Source: Ailurus styani (Eukaryota; Chordata; Mammalia; Carnivora; Ailuridae). From it: a DNA stretch of 64,000 nucleotides. A program made the translations under genes and the position numbers. Below are positions 35,165-46,430 of the stretch, piece after piece; positions within the stretch are counted from its first letter, which is position 1; each line of letters begins with the position of its first letter. The notes beneath the pieces were generated by a model. The model saw only the letters and a program-made list of their open reading frames with translations. It was not told where the DNA came from and searched no databases. Location: positions 880,286 through 944,285 of the forward strand of contig LNAC01000278.1 of assembly GCA_002007465.1 (NCBI GenBank). The letters are read 5' to 3'.

Positions 35165-35815
35165 AACTATATTTCTTATCTATCACTACATGACAAATTA
35201 CTTTAGCAGCTTAAAACAACACATATCTCCCAGTGTCTGTGGGTTAGAAATCTGAGTGCGGTTTGGCTGGACCCTCTGGCTCAGGGTTCTCACAGGGCTT
35301 CAAGTAAGACGTCAACCAAAGTGGAGTCATCTTCAGGCTCCAATGAGGGAGGATCTGCAACAAAGCTCACTCATGTAGTTGTTCTCGGGATTCGGTTTCT
35401 CACAGGATACTACGCTGAGGGCCTCAGCTCCTTACTACCTTTCGTTTTATGTTATGGTATGCTATGCTATGTTATGCTATGCTATGTTATGTTATGTATG
35501 TTCTGTTATGTTATTTTTTTATTAGAGTTCCTCTGTTCACTTGTCACATTGACCTCTATAAGATAACTTCCAACATGGCAGCTGGCTTTCTTGAGAGTGA
35601 GCAAGTAAGAGACTAAGAGAGGGTGAGCATGATGGAAGCCAGTCTTTTTGTAACTAATCTCTGAAGTGATATCCCATTACTTTTGCTGTGTTCAATTTGT
35701 GAGAAGTAAGTCACTAGGTCCAGCCGCACTCCAGGGGGAGGGAATTACATAAGAGCATGGACACCACTAGGTGGGGATCATTGGGAGCCATCATAGAAAC
35801 TGCTTTTACAATACA
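35165..35815 (+). mobile_element. Common old interspersed repeat inserted in the ERV-like block
   Basis: 'GCAGCTTAAAACAACACA', 'GTGGGTTAGAAATCTGAG', 'CTCTGGCTCAGGGTTCTCAC', 'AACATGGCAGCTGGCTTTCT' and 'TCACTAGGTCCAGCCGCACT' are in the order of a very frequent mammalian repeat. I cannot fix the family name. It contains the pentanucleotide array below. Confidence 0.65.
35446..35513. repeat. (TATGT/TATGC)n pentanucleotide array
   Basis: About 13 imperfect five-base units alternate TTATG, CTATG and GTATG. Confidence 0.95.
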
Positions 35816-37015
35816 GATTCCCAGGCAACGGCTATTAAAGCACTGGAAGGGCCTAGTGAAGGTATAGCTGAGGTGTCAATTTGGTGGCAATACCTACAGG
35901 ATGGAGTACCATCCTTCAGGACACAGTATCTTTTAGAGACCCCTTTATGAAACTGTATCCCCTTGAAGAATAATATTAAGGATGGAAGCAGAAGTAATCT
36001 TGCCATTATTCCCAATGTTTCATCCTGGTAATTCTGAGGTGTGCACAGTTAGAAGTCCTGGTCCTCGAAGGAAGTGCCCACATGCCTAAAACAGAGCAAG
36101 GTGTCCCATTGAATTACAAGGCACAACTGCCACCTGGCTACTTCAAAAGTTTTGTGTCCAGAGACCAGTTGACAGAGAGTAAAATCAGGAACAATGAACC
36201 TCCTCTGTAAGAGAGATAGGGCTGCTTTTATACAATGGGGGCAGGAATGAACACAAGTACTTGGGTACCTCCTGGTAATCTGTTACCCAGCTGTAATTGT
36301 GAGTGGGCACATATAGCAACCCCAGTGCAGGAAGGATATGAAGACACCTCAGGAATAAGGGTTTAGGTTCAAACCCCCTCCCCCACCAGAAGAGCCACCA
36401 ACACTTGTGGAAGTGAAGGTAGAGGATGAGCGAGATTTGGAATGGATAGTAGAGGAGGGAGAAGTTGAGTACCAGTTTTGACTCAAAAACTAAGTGCAGA
36501 AGTGGGACAATAGTTTGTCCCACTAACTTCCTTTTTCTAAGTTTCTCCTCAGGAGGAAGGGACTATGGGAACCATGGATGAGCTGCTCATCTGAAGTGGA
36601 TGCCTTGTGAGGCCCTGGGGTGGATGATGGTGACCACAGGAGTGTGTTGTTCAATTCTTTGCTCAAGAGAACCAGATGTAAAGCCAGCTCTTGCACCATT
36701 GGCCTCACCCCAACGTTCACCCTGAGACCACAGTCATCCCAGGCTGGTCCCAGCCAATGCCTGAGATGGGAGATTCTAGAGCCGGGACAATTCTGCCAAA
36801 CATGAGATTTCTCCAGTAGACTGTCTCAGCTCAGAGTAGAGCTACCGTGTGGTTCTCCTTCCTCTTCTCTCTTCACATGCATAGACCTACATCACAATTG
36901 GAAGGCTTCTCTGCCTGCTTCTACTCTTTAGCCCCCTATATCCTCGAAGTCAACCTCAGAAATGCTAATTCCTTCTTGGTGACTTCTTGGAGGACCTGGA
37001 CTGACACAAGAGCTT

Positions 37016-38029
37016 ACTGAGCTTATTCCTGGGAGTTCAGGGTAAAATTCTTAAATCTAAATCAATTCTAACTGAACACATCAATCTCCCAACTATACGA
37101 ATCCACCCTACAGTCCCACTTACAGAGCATAGATTTGTACATTAATAAAAATTGTAAATTCTTGTCGCCCTGAGCAGTTAACCACTGTGCCCAAGCAGGT
37201 AACCCTACAGATGGGTAGAAGAGTCCTGAAAGAAGTCAAAGCAGGAGTTGCCTACTGCTGCAAATTCCTGTAGGGCAGAGTCTTGGTCAACACCAAGACT
37301 TTGGCAATCTTGAATGCTAAAGGAAAAACTGAAATTCCACTTAAGCTCCACAATCAGAAAAAGAAATTAATAAATAAGATGTTAGGTGAGTCAGAGAGCT
37401 GTCCTCCTTTGTGTGAGCTACAATCCACTTGGCAGGACATCCGTCTGATGAAAGGACTTTAATAGGAATGGTCAGCCAGTTTTCCAGAAATGGGGGCTCC
37501 AAGTTAAGTAAAAGATGCCTTTAGAGATTCTTGGCTTGGTTTCCTATTTATCACTCAGAACTTTTCAGTACAAAAACCATTCCATGTACTTAGGGCTCCA
37601 CACCCCACCTCTGCATTTTTTCAAGATATTTAATAGAAGTACTATGGGTGTCTGATTTTAGAGGCAATGGAATAATATGTAAGACAGATAACAAGCTGAG
37701 GGATAGATGTATGTAAGGTCAAGCCCCTCTTCTATCTCTTAGGATTGAAGCTTGTGCAAAAGCAAGCATCTCATAGCAAAGCATGTTTATTAAATACCCA
37801 AAGATTTTGTCTTAGATTTTTTAAAATAGAAATAAAGACTTATTTAGAGTCTTTGGTCTAAGGAGCTGGGCAGTTTATCATCAAAGAGTGGTTGAACCCA
37901 AAGTTCTTTCAAATGGCAACGCTTCAAAAGCTAGAGAATGCTCTGGTTTTATTTTTATTAACATTTTTAAAAGCAGATGAGGAATAGCTGAAAAAAGACA
38001 AGAGGGAACATCGGCAAGTTTTTAAAGTA
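37016..38029. other. Unique non-coding stretch
   Basis: Nothing recognised beyond short AT-rich tracts. Confidence 0.45.
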
Positions 38030-38205
38030 ATAAATACAACAGCTAGTATTTGCTGAACACCTAGTATGTTCAGGTTTACAAGGATTATGCCATTTATCCC
38101 AAGCAAAACCGTGTAAGATAGAACACCATTATCCAGACAAGAAAACCAAAGTTCAGAAAAGTTGAGCATTGTGTCCAATGTCACACAGGTCCGCCCACCT
38201 GTAGG
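38030..38205 (-). repeat. MIR SINE, minus
   Basis: 'GAACACCTAGTATGTTCAGG', 'ACACCATTATCCAGACAAG' and 'GTCCAATGTCACACAGGTCC' match complement-strand MIR. It abuts the hAT MITE that follows. Confidence 0.7.
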
Positions 38206-38206
38206 G

Positions 38207-38410
38207 CAGGAATTGGCAAGCCCTTCAGTAAAAGGCCAGATCACAAATATTGGGGGCTTCTTGTGTTCCATACAGTATCTGTCTCTCTGTGCAACTGCTC
38301 AGTCCTGCTGCATGAAAGCAGCTATAAATGATAAGGTAAATGAACAGGTGTAACCGTGTTCCAGTAAGACTTTTATTTACAAGATCAGGCCACCTGGACT
38401 TGGCAGCTGG
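38207..38410. mobile_element. hAT-Charlie MITE (MER1-type)
   Basis: 'GTAAAAGGCCAGATCACAAA', 'GAAAGCAGCTATAAATGATA' and 'GTTCCAGTAAGACTTTTATT' match the Charlie-group MITE. This is the opposite orientation to the relative at 10.55 kb. Confidence 0.8.
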
Positions 38411-38850
38411 GCCTAACCTCTGTGAATGTTGTTTGTTTGCTCTTCTCAGGTGGGACTGTGTTTTAAATTGTGAAGCACGTGGGGTGCTTTTCAAAATAAA
38501 TGCGTTTGGAATCCCATAGAGAAAATTCTACCCAAGCTGGAAACATCAAAAATACAAACTCATTCATCCAGCAAACACTGGGTGAGTACTCAATGCTGGT
38601 GTACCGACAATAGAGTGATAACAGACAGCTTAGTTACAGTGGAAAAAAGTCGTGTAAATAGCCAGTTATACTGTATAAGGGCTATATGATAGGGGCAGTG
38701 ATTGAGTAGCATGGGCACAAAGAGGAAGGGCAACTATCTGACCTGAGGAATCAGGGGGCTTCTGGTAAAATGGGCCAATGACCCAGTGTCAACCCTACCA
38801 TCCAGTGCTCCTACCACTTAGCTCACTCTCTAGGAGCAAAGGGTATTTGT

Positions 38851-38970
38851 GTTTTGGTTTTTTTAAGGATTTTATTTCCAAGTTATCTCTGCACCCAAGG
38901 TAGGGCTCGAACTCACAACCTAGAGATCAAGCATCCCAGGCCCTACCCACTGAGCCAGCCAGGTGCCCTC
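38851..38970 (-). mobile_element. Short-form CAN SINE, minus
   Basis: A head-only element without the GA-rich body. The tRNA-like region, with box B complement in 'GGGCTCGAACTCACAACC', runs to 'TGAGCCAGCCAGGTGCCC'. The target-site duplication CAAAGG(G)TATTTG is at 38,837-38,849 and 38,972-38,984. Confidence 0.9.
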
Positions 38971-39072
38971 ACAAAGGTTATTTGAATAACAACAGCTCGA
39001 GCCTGCTTGAAGTTGCTGTTCAGTCTCCATTAGTGTGAAATTCAGGCTCTTTACAGTGGAAATTTCTCATGC

Positions 39073-39120
39073 CCAGTGCTTAACAATGTCACCTGGAGGT
39101 CTGTTAAAAAAAAATTACCA
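39073..39120. mobile_element. MER5A-like fragment
   Basis: 'GTGCTTAACAATGTCACCTGG' is the 5' part of MER5A, truncated by an A-rich run. Confidence 0.45.
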
Positions 39121-39251
39121 GCTTATTTTTAGGGATCTTAGTTTCTCTGACTTTGCTTTGAATCCTTACCCTAAGAAGCATCACACTCACTCTCTCAGTG
39201 GCTGTCTGCTCCCGGAGAGAACAGCAAGTAGAGTAAGTGGGGAACTGTGGA

Positions 39252-39440
39252 TCGGTCTAGCAGTGGTTCTGAAACCTGGCTGGATATGAGATACTCACTT
39301 GAAATAGCATTCTAGGGCCCTAATCCTAAAGATCGTAATTTAGAAGGTCTTGGTTAAGCGTCTGAGAATCCAACTTTTTTAACAAGCACCACAAGTGATT
39401 TTGATGTGCGGGAACTATGTTTAGAAACTGCTGGTCAGGA
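39252..39440. mobile_element. hAT MITE, MER5A-like
   Basis: Begins 'CAGTGGTTCTGAAACC' and ends near 'AAACTGCTG', 189 bases, with 'GAAGGTCTTGG' and 'AACAAGCACCACAAGTGATT' inside. The terminal inverted-repeat order of MER5A is kept. Confidence 0.75.
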
Positions 39441-40049
39441 GGATTTCTGAAGTTGCTTTTAACCTTTCCAGGCAGCTATTCTGTGTTTATTGCCATGACT
39501 ACATTTACAAACATTCTACCAAGAGGGAAGGAAAAATCTAACTGGTTTTAGGGATGTTTGCCACCGTTACTACCTTCCCATCATTCCCATATAGGGCCAA
39601 TGATTTGTTTGATAGGCTGTGGTGTGGAAGTCAACTTTGTTGCCCTAATATGCTGAAGAATGGTCAGGAGCTCCTCCTTGTTAGGCAACAGGATAAAAAT
39701 GAGAATCTTGAATGGGTCATGCCTGCATGCTTACTTCAGGCACGCTTTACATAGCAGAAGAGAAGCACCTGTTTATAAATCAAGCCCAGCAAAGCACAGG
39801 CAAGACTCTTCCTGCCTCTGGGTTCTGGACAGACAGGTTGGCGGTCTTCTTAGCCCCTGCGTTGGTTTGAATTAATGTCCAGTAGGGTCACTGAGTGCCA
39901 GCTGGCAAAACTTAGAAGCTGGAAAAGCAAAAGGCTAAAGGAGCAGGAACATACAAAAGAGGGAGATTTAGAAGGCAATGAGAAAGAAAAGAAATGTTGG
40001 AGTGGCAGAAGGTTTCCAATGCCCTAATTCTGCTTTAAAAATTAGTTCA
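39441..40049. other. Unique non-coding stretch
   Basis: No exon or named repeat is recognised. Confidence 0.45.
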
Positions 40050-40170
40050 GGGGTGCCTGGGTGGCTCAGTCGGTTAAGCATCTGACTCTTGATCTCAGCT
40101 CAGGTCTTGATCTCATGGTCATGAGTTCAAGCTCCCCATCGAATTAAAAAACAAAAACAAAAACAAAAAA
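40050..40170 (+). mobile_element. Short-form CAN SINE, plus
   Basis: The head 'GGTGGCTCAGTCGGTTAAGC' and box B-like 'GGTCATGAGTTCAAGC' lead straight into an (AAAAAC)n tail. This is the short form without a CT-rich region. It is flanked by imperfect TTAGTTCAG / CTAGTCCAA. Confidence 0.9.
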
Positions 40171-41789
40171 CTAGTCCAATTTTTGGGTTTTCAGTTCTCT
40201 GGCACTCCAAAGACTTGGAATTTTCATCTTTCATTCCACTTAGGGCATTTAAGTAGAAGCAGAGTCATGAGCCCAGAAGGAGGATTTTCAACCTAAAAAA
40301 AAGTTCTAGGCACCACTCTGGATATTAAATTATTTCATGTGTCTCTTCAGAGAGTGTAGGGAAAGGAGTGTCTTATTAGACTAAAGAAATATGAGAAAGA
40401 TGATCTCATAGGGACAATCTGATAAAGGTATCAAATGATTACATTAAGCTCTAACTGCTTATACCTAGGATTGATTTTTAGAGATTTTTTAAAGATATAG
40501 TATAGGTATTAGAAATTCCCGAGTCCCAATTTTCTATTGTTGTTGTAGTTCCTATTATTGATATATTGGAAAAAAAATACTCTGTATGTTTCTCATTTTC
40601 TTTTTTGTAGTATTTGTCACTCTGTTCCTGAGAAGTATAGATAGCCAGCTAACTTTAGTGAATATTATGAGTCTAGGCACTAACCAGGCAGTGGGTTTAA
40701 CTCCCATTGCTATGCCCCCCAAAACTGTTAGTGGGGCCTTTATGAATACTAAAAATGAAGACAGACAATGCTTTCAACTGGTTTTGATGCAGCAGGAAAT
40801 TTCCCAAACAGCCAACTCTTAATTTTCCATGCTTTAGAGCAGAGTACACTTTTTCATCTTACTTTGGAATGTGTTTTTATTCTAACATTTGAATATGGAT
40901 GTTTCTAGAATTCTGGGAATTCAGTGGACTTTAAATAAAATAATGTTGCTATTCGGGGAAGATCCAGCTCTGAGGAAATGGGAGAGCAAGCCAACTTCTC
41001 ATTCTTAAAGATGAGTTAAATATGCAGGGGGAGGGAGTCATGTCACAAAGAAACTGAAAGGCAGATTTGTCATGGATTTGGATAATCAACGTTTGGCTAT
41101 GCTGAATGAGACAGTTCAGACCGTGTTTTTCCTCGGATCATGTTCCCCTAAATTACTGCTCAAGGTGAAAGCAAATGCTCATTTTGACTACGATTTTAGA
41201 CAAATTATAAAATAGTTATTTTTTTAAGTACCCTTTATTTTTGTAGGTGCTAAGTAGATCAGATTCCGCATTTTATTCTACCTTATGTGCACTGTGTGCA
41301 TTATTGTGAATAAGACCATACTCCCCAAGTCTACCAGGGAAGAAGGACTATTCCACTGTAGCCACAAAATAGTTAATATTTTAATTTTCCTCTTTCCCCT
41401 TCTTTGGAATTCTCTCCTCCTTCCCCCATCAAGGTAAATACCCCACAGTGTGACCTGCTAGAGAAGGAGAGAGGGGAAGGAAGACAAAAGAGCAGGCTGG
41501 TGATTTGCTTTTCCCTAAAATCCCTACTGGAGAGTTGGTAGAGCTATTCTTCTCCAACTCCAAAATGTAGCACATGAAGGGAGAACAATTCGAGCTCTCG
41601 GGAGCAGAGTGGTTGAGTCGTTTGGAGGGGGGAATAAACAAATCTTGGTAACTCCAAATTGTCTCCAAATTTTATATTTATTAGACAATAAAATCTTTTA
41701 AGGAATTTTTCTGTACACGGATAACCTTCCCATTCCTAATTTTGCTAAATTTTGCTACTTGCACAAAGCCATGAGATTGTTTTGAGATT

Positions 41790-41793
<4 letters not shown>
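40171..41793. other. Unique non-coding stretch
   Basis: Nothing recognised. Several 60-80 residue frames have no motif. Confidence 0.45.

Positions 41794-41828
<35 letters not shown>
41794..41828. repeat. (CA)n dinucleotide microsatellite
   Basis: About 17 uninterrupted units. Confidence 0.98.
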
Positions 41829-41830
<2 letters not shown>

Positions 41831-42809
41831 TATTTTGTACAATTTAGGATTCTCTGCTTCCCTTAAAGGGGAAGTACTGAGAACAGCCATTCTGCTGAGG
41901 ACTTAATAAAAGGTAAGAATTGGAAGGGAATTTGAAAACCTTTTCCAGAGCTTTTCCTTTATAGACAAGTCACACAGCTAGTACCTGGCATATCAAAGCC
42001 TCAAATCCATCTTTAGAGTGCATGCGTGCATGTGTGTGTTTCTCACCACATCTATGGAAGAAACGTCTTGAGAGACATTCTGAAACTCATTAAAAAATTA
42101 ACCTAATGGAGGTTGAAATTGAGGGTGTCTTAATTAGTTATTAAATTTATTAAACCCAACTTTGCTCTGGACCCTCAGGGAACAGTCACATTAAAATATT
42201 TTAAGCCATATAAAAACCTCACTGTAATTACTAAGTAGGCATGCCAGCCTGGAAAGATGGGTTTTGGACTAGCCCAACAGTCAATAAATGGGAGCAAATA
42301 CTTCAAGGCTTCATGGCATTAAGCTGCTTGCCTATGAGAAGTGCTGCCTTCCCTTGTCATGGGTGCTAGAGGAAGTGGAGCAATGAGGACTGTATTCAAG
42401 CTTTATGAGGTCAAGGCACAAATAGGACTATTAGCAGAAATACTAACTTCTGATGTGCAGGAGATAAGACGGTAATAATATTGGTCAATTTGCATCTGTA
42501 AGGAACCAACATAGTCTAAATATTACATACATTTGTAATGTACCAAGTTGACTAACCACTTACTTGTAATCTGGCTGGCATTCATAGGAGTGTTGGACTG
42601 CAGTGTCCTACTTTCCAGCTTCCTTGACCATTTGGCCATGCTGGCTGTTTCTCATGGTTTCCTTTTGTCCATTAACACCGTGGTTCTCAAAGAGCAGCTG
42701 TGAGGGTCCTCCAGATGGTTAATCTCTAGCAGTCGGAATATCTCTGTGTAGATTAGTGAGCAGCTGCTTATGGTATGAAGCAATACTTCACGCGCCGTGT
42801 GATTTCATG

Positions 42810-43020
42810 CCCCTCTTTGTCTCTGCTGGCCTCTTTGCCTGGATTGCTCAGCCTCTCCTCTCTGACTGACTTCGTTTCTACATTATGCTTCAAAGAGGAG
42901 GTTCGAATGTCACCTGTCTGTTAGGTTTCTCCCTGACCCCAGAGAGGTGGCCCCAGTCTCTCCTTTTACTCTATGCCATTTCACTTAAAACATAACCTCT
43001 GTTACAACACTTTCAGAGCT
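42810..43020 (+). mobile_element. L2 LINE fragment, plus
   Basis: 'CTGGCCTCTTTGCCTGGATT', 'GAGGTTCGAATGTCACCTG' and 'GTTTCTCCCTGACCCCAG' give the L2 3' order. Confidence 0.65.
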
Positions 43021-43431
43021 GATCCAAATCATGAATTTACCTTTCTGTCTTTCAAAATAGAAGGGATGATGGAAGTGACCATTGGAGCCAGCTCTGTGGC
43101 CACAGGGACGGCCTGAGTAGACCTTTCGTTCATGTTTGTTAAACACATGTTGCTTCATTGTTTTATGACTCCCTGAGCAAGTATCTTCATAGAATCTCCT
43201 CTCTGATCTGAATTTTGTCTTAATTCTTGGGCCCCACCTCCACCCCCATTCCCACCCGTGTCTTGACGGGCTTCTCTTAAGAGTTGGGTTGACTTGGATT
43301 TTCACTGTAGCTATAGTCTTTCCCTTAGGGTCTTTCTTTCCATTTATTCTGATGGGAATTTGGCGAAAATTGCTCTTTTCCAATAGGGCCAAGGTTTTCC
43401 CTAATACGATCCTACCTTTTTCTCCTGTCAT
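42985..43431 (-). other. 148-codon open frame, unidentified
   Basis: The longest frame in the window that is neither low-complexity nor across N. The product is basic, with GKK, KRSPSR, KTKFRSERR and HERK clusters, and lacks a hydrophobic segment. Its 3' end overlaps L2-derived DNA at 42,985-43,020 and its 5' end touches a SINE. It has no recognised domain, no clear splice sites and a weak ATG context. I think it is chance or a decayed retrocopy. Confidence 0.15.
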
Positions 43432-43439
43432 CTTTTTCT

Positions 43440-43545
43440 TTTAAGATTTTATTTTTTTAAATAATCTTTATACCTATCAACATGGGGCTCGAACTTACAA
43501 CCCAAGATCAAGAGCTGCTCTACAGACTGAGCCAGTCAGGCATCC
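43440..43545 (-). mobile_element. Short-form CAN SINE, minus
   Basis: 'AAGATTTTATTTTTTTAAAT' tail, then 'GGGGCTCGAACTTACAACCC' and head complement 'GACTGAGCCAGTCAGGCATC'. No CT/GA-rich body. Confidence 0.85.
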
Positions 43546-43649
43546 ATCTCCTATCCTCTTGCTACTACTCCCCACCACACACCACATCCAGCTATTACAC
43601 ACCATTCATCATAGTCTTCTTATGCTTTCACAGTCTTTGCTCAGATTCG

Positions 43650-43980
43650 GCTCTCATTCATTCATTCACATTTGCATTTCGTTCATTTATTCAAGAACTC
43701 CTGAGCACTTACTCTATGTCAAGCACTGTTCTTTCCTGTATTCTGCCAGGACAACCCTTCTCCTCCCTTAGAAATGTTATTTGTCTCCTCATCTCCCCCA
43801 GTTAGTCATAATTCATCCTTCTTCTACCTTTTAGCACTCAGCTGTTTTGTTTTGTGTTTACATTGTATTTTGTTTGATGATTAGTTTTTGGTCTGGCTTT
43901 CTTCTCCAGCAGATGAGGAGCCCTTGGGGGACAGGAGAGGGTCTGCAGTATTGTATCTCTCATCCAAACTGGCATAGCCT
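43650..43980 (+). mobile_element. Probable L2 fragment, plus
   Basis: 'TTCATTTATTCAAGAACTCC' and 'GTCAAGCACTGTTC', then 'GATGAGGAGCCCTTGGGGGA', suggest L2, strongly diverged. Confidence 0.35.
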
Positions 43981-44623
43981 TTTACAGGTAAACCTCCTGT
44001 AATAAAAGTCCCTTGCATTGAGAAGTGAGCAAACTATTGAGAAACTTGTTGAGGAAGATGGAAAGGTTGGAGGCTTCTAGGGTTTTTACTTGTACTCTCT
44101 TGCTTGATCTCCCCCCAGAAGCCACATAAGCTAGCTAACCCATGGAATTCACCATTAAGTAGAGAAATCCAATGCTACTGGGTCGTATATTTACAAATGG
44201 TTAAAATGACAAATAATATGTTATTTTTATGTTACCCCAGTTTAAAAAAAAAAGAGGAAGGATTTTCCCTGACTTAGGAAAATAAAAAAAAAAAAGGACA
44301 ACAACTTAGGTGCACCATTAGGAAGGGAAGTTGTTTCAGGGATGAAAGAAAGAATGTCTATAACTTATCCTGATTCTTTTCTGCACACTGCAATCCAGTC
44401 CTCTAACTACTGCATTCCTCTTCCATAACTGGGAGGAGGAGGTGGATTTGTCATATTATCTTACAGAAGGAATGGTGGTGGGAGAAGCAGAGAAGACTGG
44501 TGTTTCCACCCCATTCTCAGTGCCACCAGTCCTGACTTTCTAGGTGTCACTTCCAAACTTTGAATAATGACTCCCAGTGACATAGAAGGGTAACCAATTC
44601 AAGGATTAATTACAGCTCCACAT

Positions 44624-44722
44624 GGGGTGCCTGGCTGACTCAGTGTGTAGAGAATGTGACTCTTGATCTCTGGGTCATGAGTTTTAAGCCCCATGTTGAG
44701 CATAGAGCTTACTTAAATAAAT
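44624..44722 (+). mobile_element. Short-form CAN SINE, plus
   Basis: Head 'GGTGCCTGGCTGACTCAG', then 'GACTCTTGATCTCTGGGTCA' and 'TGTTGAGCATAGAGCTTACT', ending TTAAATAAATTG. Diverged. Confidence 0.8.
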
Positions 44723-45308
44723 TGTATCACTACAGGTAATAACCATCTCTAGTATGATTATTAGATCCCAAAATGGTCCTAATATTGCTCTTTGAGATAC
44801 AAGAAACACTAGCAAATTTGTGTCGTATAGTATATTGGTATACACATGCACCCTAGGGTCACACCTATGCATACACACAACCACATCTCTGAACTGACAA
44901 AATATTCACATAGATATATACATACACATATTTAAACTCCCTTTCTAAAGCAAGTATCTGAAATTTTCTAAAATTACACTAAATCCTTACATTTGCTAAG
45001 CAGGACAGCATGATAGGGAAGGAATTGGAGCCCTGTGCTATCATATCTTGCTGGGCAAGCACCAGGTGGGAGGTGTGCTGGAGGCTGCTCTTTCTGAAAA
45101 CACCCCAGCACTTAAAAGCTAACCCTGAGTTCAACACCATCAATGAGACAAGTTACAGGACTTCATGGCAGCGCATCACAGAAACTCAGGAACTTATCAA
45201 AGCATTCGTCACTCTGGTGGCAGGAAATTAGCTGAAAGAATGTAGAGAATTAAAATCACACATAATAGTGTTATCATTGGAAACCGTAGAACTTGGATTA
45301 TGTGCACA
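44723..45308. other. Unique non-coding stretch
   Basis: No named repeat or exon is recognised. Confidence 0.45.
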
Positions 45309-45322
45309 TAGGCTTCTCTTTT

Positions 45323-45523
45323 ATTTTTATTTTTTTTAAGATCTTATTTATTTGAGAGAGAGAGAGAGAGAGAGAGAGGATGATGGGAGGGAGGGGCAGA
45401 GGGAGAGGGAGAAGGAGCATGAGAAGCAGACTCCCTGCTGAGCACAGAGCCTGACCCAGGACCTGGAGAACATGACCTGAGCTAAAGTCAGACACTTAAC
45501 CGACTGAGCCACCCATGTGCCCC
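45323..45523 (-). mobile_element. CAN SINE, minus (first of a pair)
   Basis: GA-rich body with (GA)n and head complement 'CTGAGCCACCCATGTGCCCC'. Target-site copies TAGGCTTCTC(T/C)TTT lie at 45,309-45,322 and 45,524-45,537. Confidence 0.93.
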
Positions 45524-45538
45524 TAGGCTTCTCCTTTT

Positions 45539-45786
45539 CCTTCTTTTCTTTTCTTTCTTTCTTTTTCTTTCTTCCTTTTTTTCATTTTCTTTTTTAGGTT
45601 TTTATTTACTTATTTGAGAGAGAGAGTGAGAACAAGCAGGGGGAATGGCAGAGGGAGAGGGAGAAACAGACTCCCGGATGAGCAGGGAGCTCGAGGCAGG
45701 GCTTGATCCCAGGACCCCCAGATCATGATCTGAGCCAAAGGCAGAGATGCTTGACCACTTAACCAACTGAGCCCCTCAGGCGCCCC
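45539..45786 (-). mobile_element. CAN SINE, minus (second of a pair, reused target)
   Basis: The T-rich tail (45,539-45,590) is expanded to CTTT-type repeats. The body and head complement 'CTGAGCCCCTCAGGCGCCCC' follow. A third copy of the target (TAAGCGTCTCCTTTT at 45,787-45,801) lies on its right, so it entered the downstream target duplication of the first SINE. Confidence 0.92.
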
Positions 45787-46234
45787 TAAGCGTCTCCTTT
45801 TAAATGAGTTCCTCTCGCAGGTACTGTTTTAAGCACTCAAGGGAAAGGAGGTTCTAGGTAAAATCAACTAGGGAACCAGCTACCCCCAGGTGGCCAAATG
45901 CTATACAGTGTGAGCAGTAGAATGAGAAGCAGCTAGAGTTGGTGAAAAATTAAATCTGAGTGATAAGCACAGCCTTGGCAGCTCTGTTGGGGGACTTTAT
46001 CCCACTGGGGATGTAATGGCCTAAGACTGTTAGGTTGATGGACATGCAATCACTGAGGCCCCTGCATGGAATATTCTCTGGTCCATAGGTTTGGGCTCCT
46101 CAGCATCTACAAGAGCATGGCATATGTGTGAGAGAGCTCTAGCTCTAGCTAGATCTCTCTAATTGCCAAAATGATTCAAGTCCCAGGTACACCTCTTTTA
46201 CCAAAGGTAGAGACCAAGGTAGCCCACAGCCTGG

Positions 46235-46430
46235 AAATCCTCTCAATACTTCCCAAAGTTGGCAGATAATCAGAATCACAGAACTCTTTAAAAACACAAT
46301 TCCTAGCTCTACGACCCAAAGAGCCTGATTCGGAAGGTCTGTGCTGGAGCCCAGAACCCTGTCTTTTTAAAAAACTTCCATGGGTAGTCCTGTGATCCAA
46401 CTGGCTTGGGAACCACTGGTTTAAGTGATA
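46235..46430. mobile_element. hAT MITE, MER5A-like
   Basis: 'ATAATCAGAATCACAGAACT', 'CTGATTCGGAAGGTCTGTG' and an end 'TTGGGAACCACTGG' match MER5A in order. Confidence 0.75.

Larger units (their letters stand above)
33880..37015 (+). mobile_element. Decayed endogenous-retrovirus-like internal region (ERV-L class?), split
   Basis: Two stretches (about 33,880-35,160 and 35,820-36,560) read like the 3' half of an ERV-L pol region, and 36,560-37,015 like a following LTR that ends 'GGAGGACCTGGACTGACACA'. All frames are broken by stops and indels; the longest is about 115 residues, so nothing functional remains. It is split by another old repeat at about 35,165-35,815. I base this on nucleotide resemblance only, with no domain confirmed. 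An old LINE or unrelated sequence is the alternative. Confidence 0.35.
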
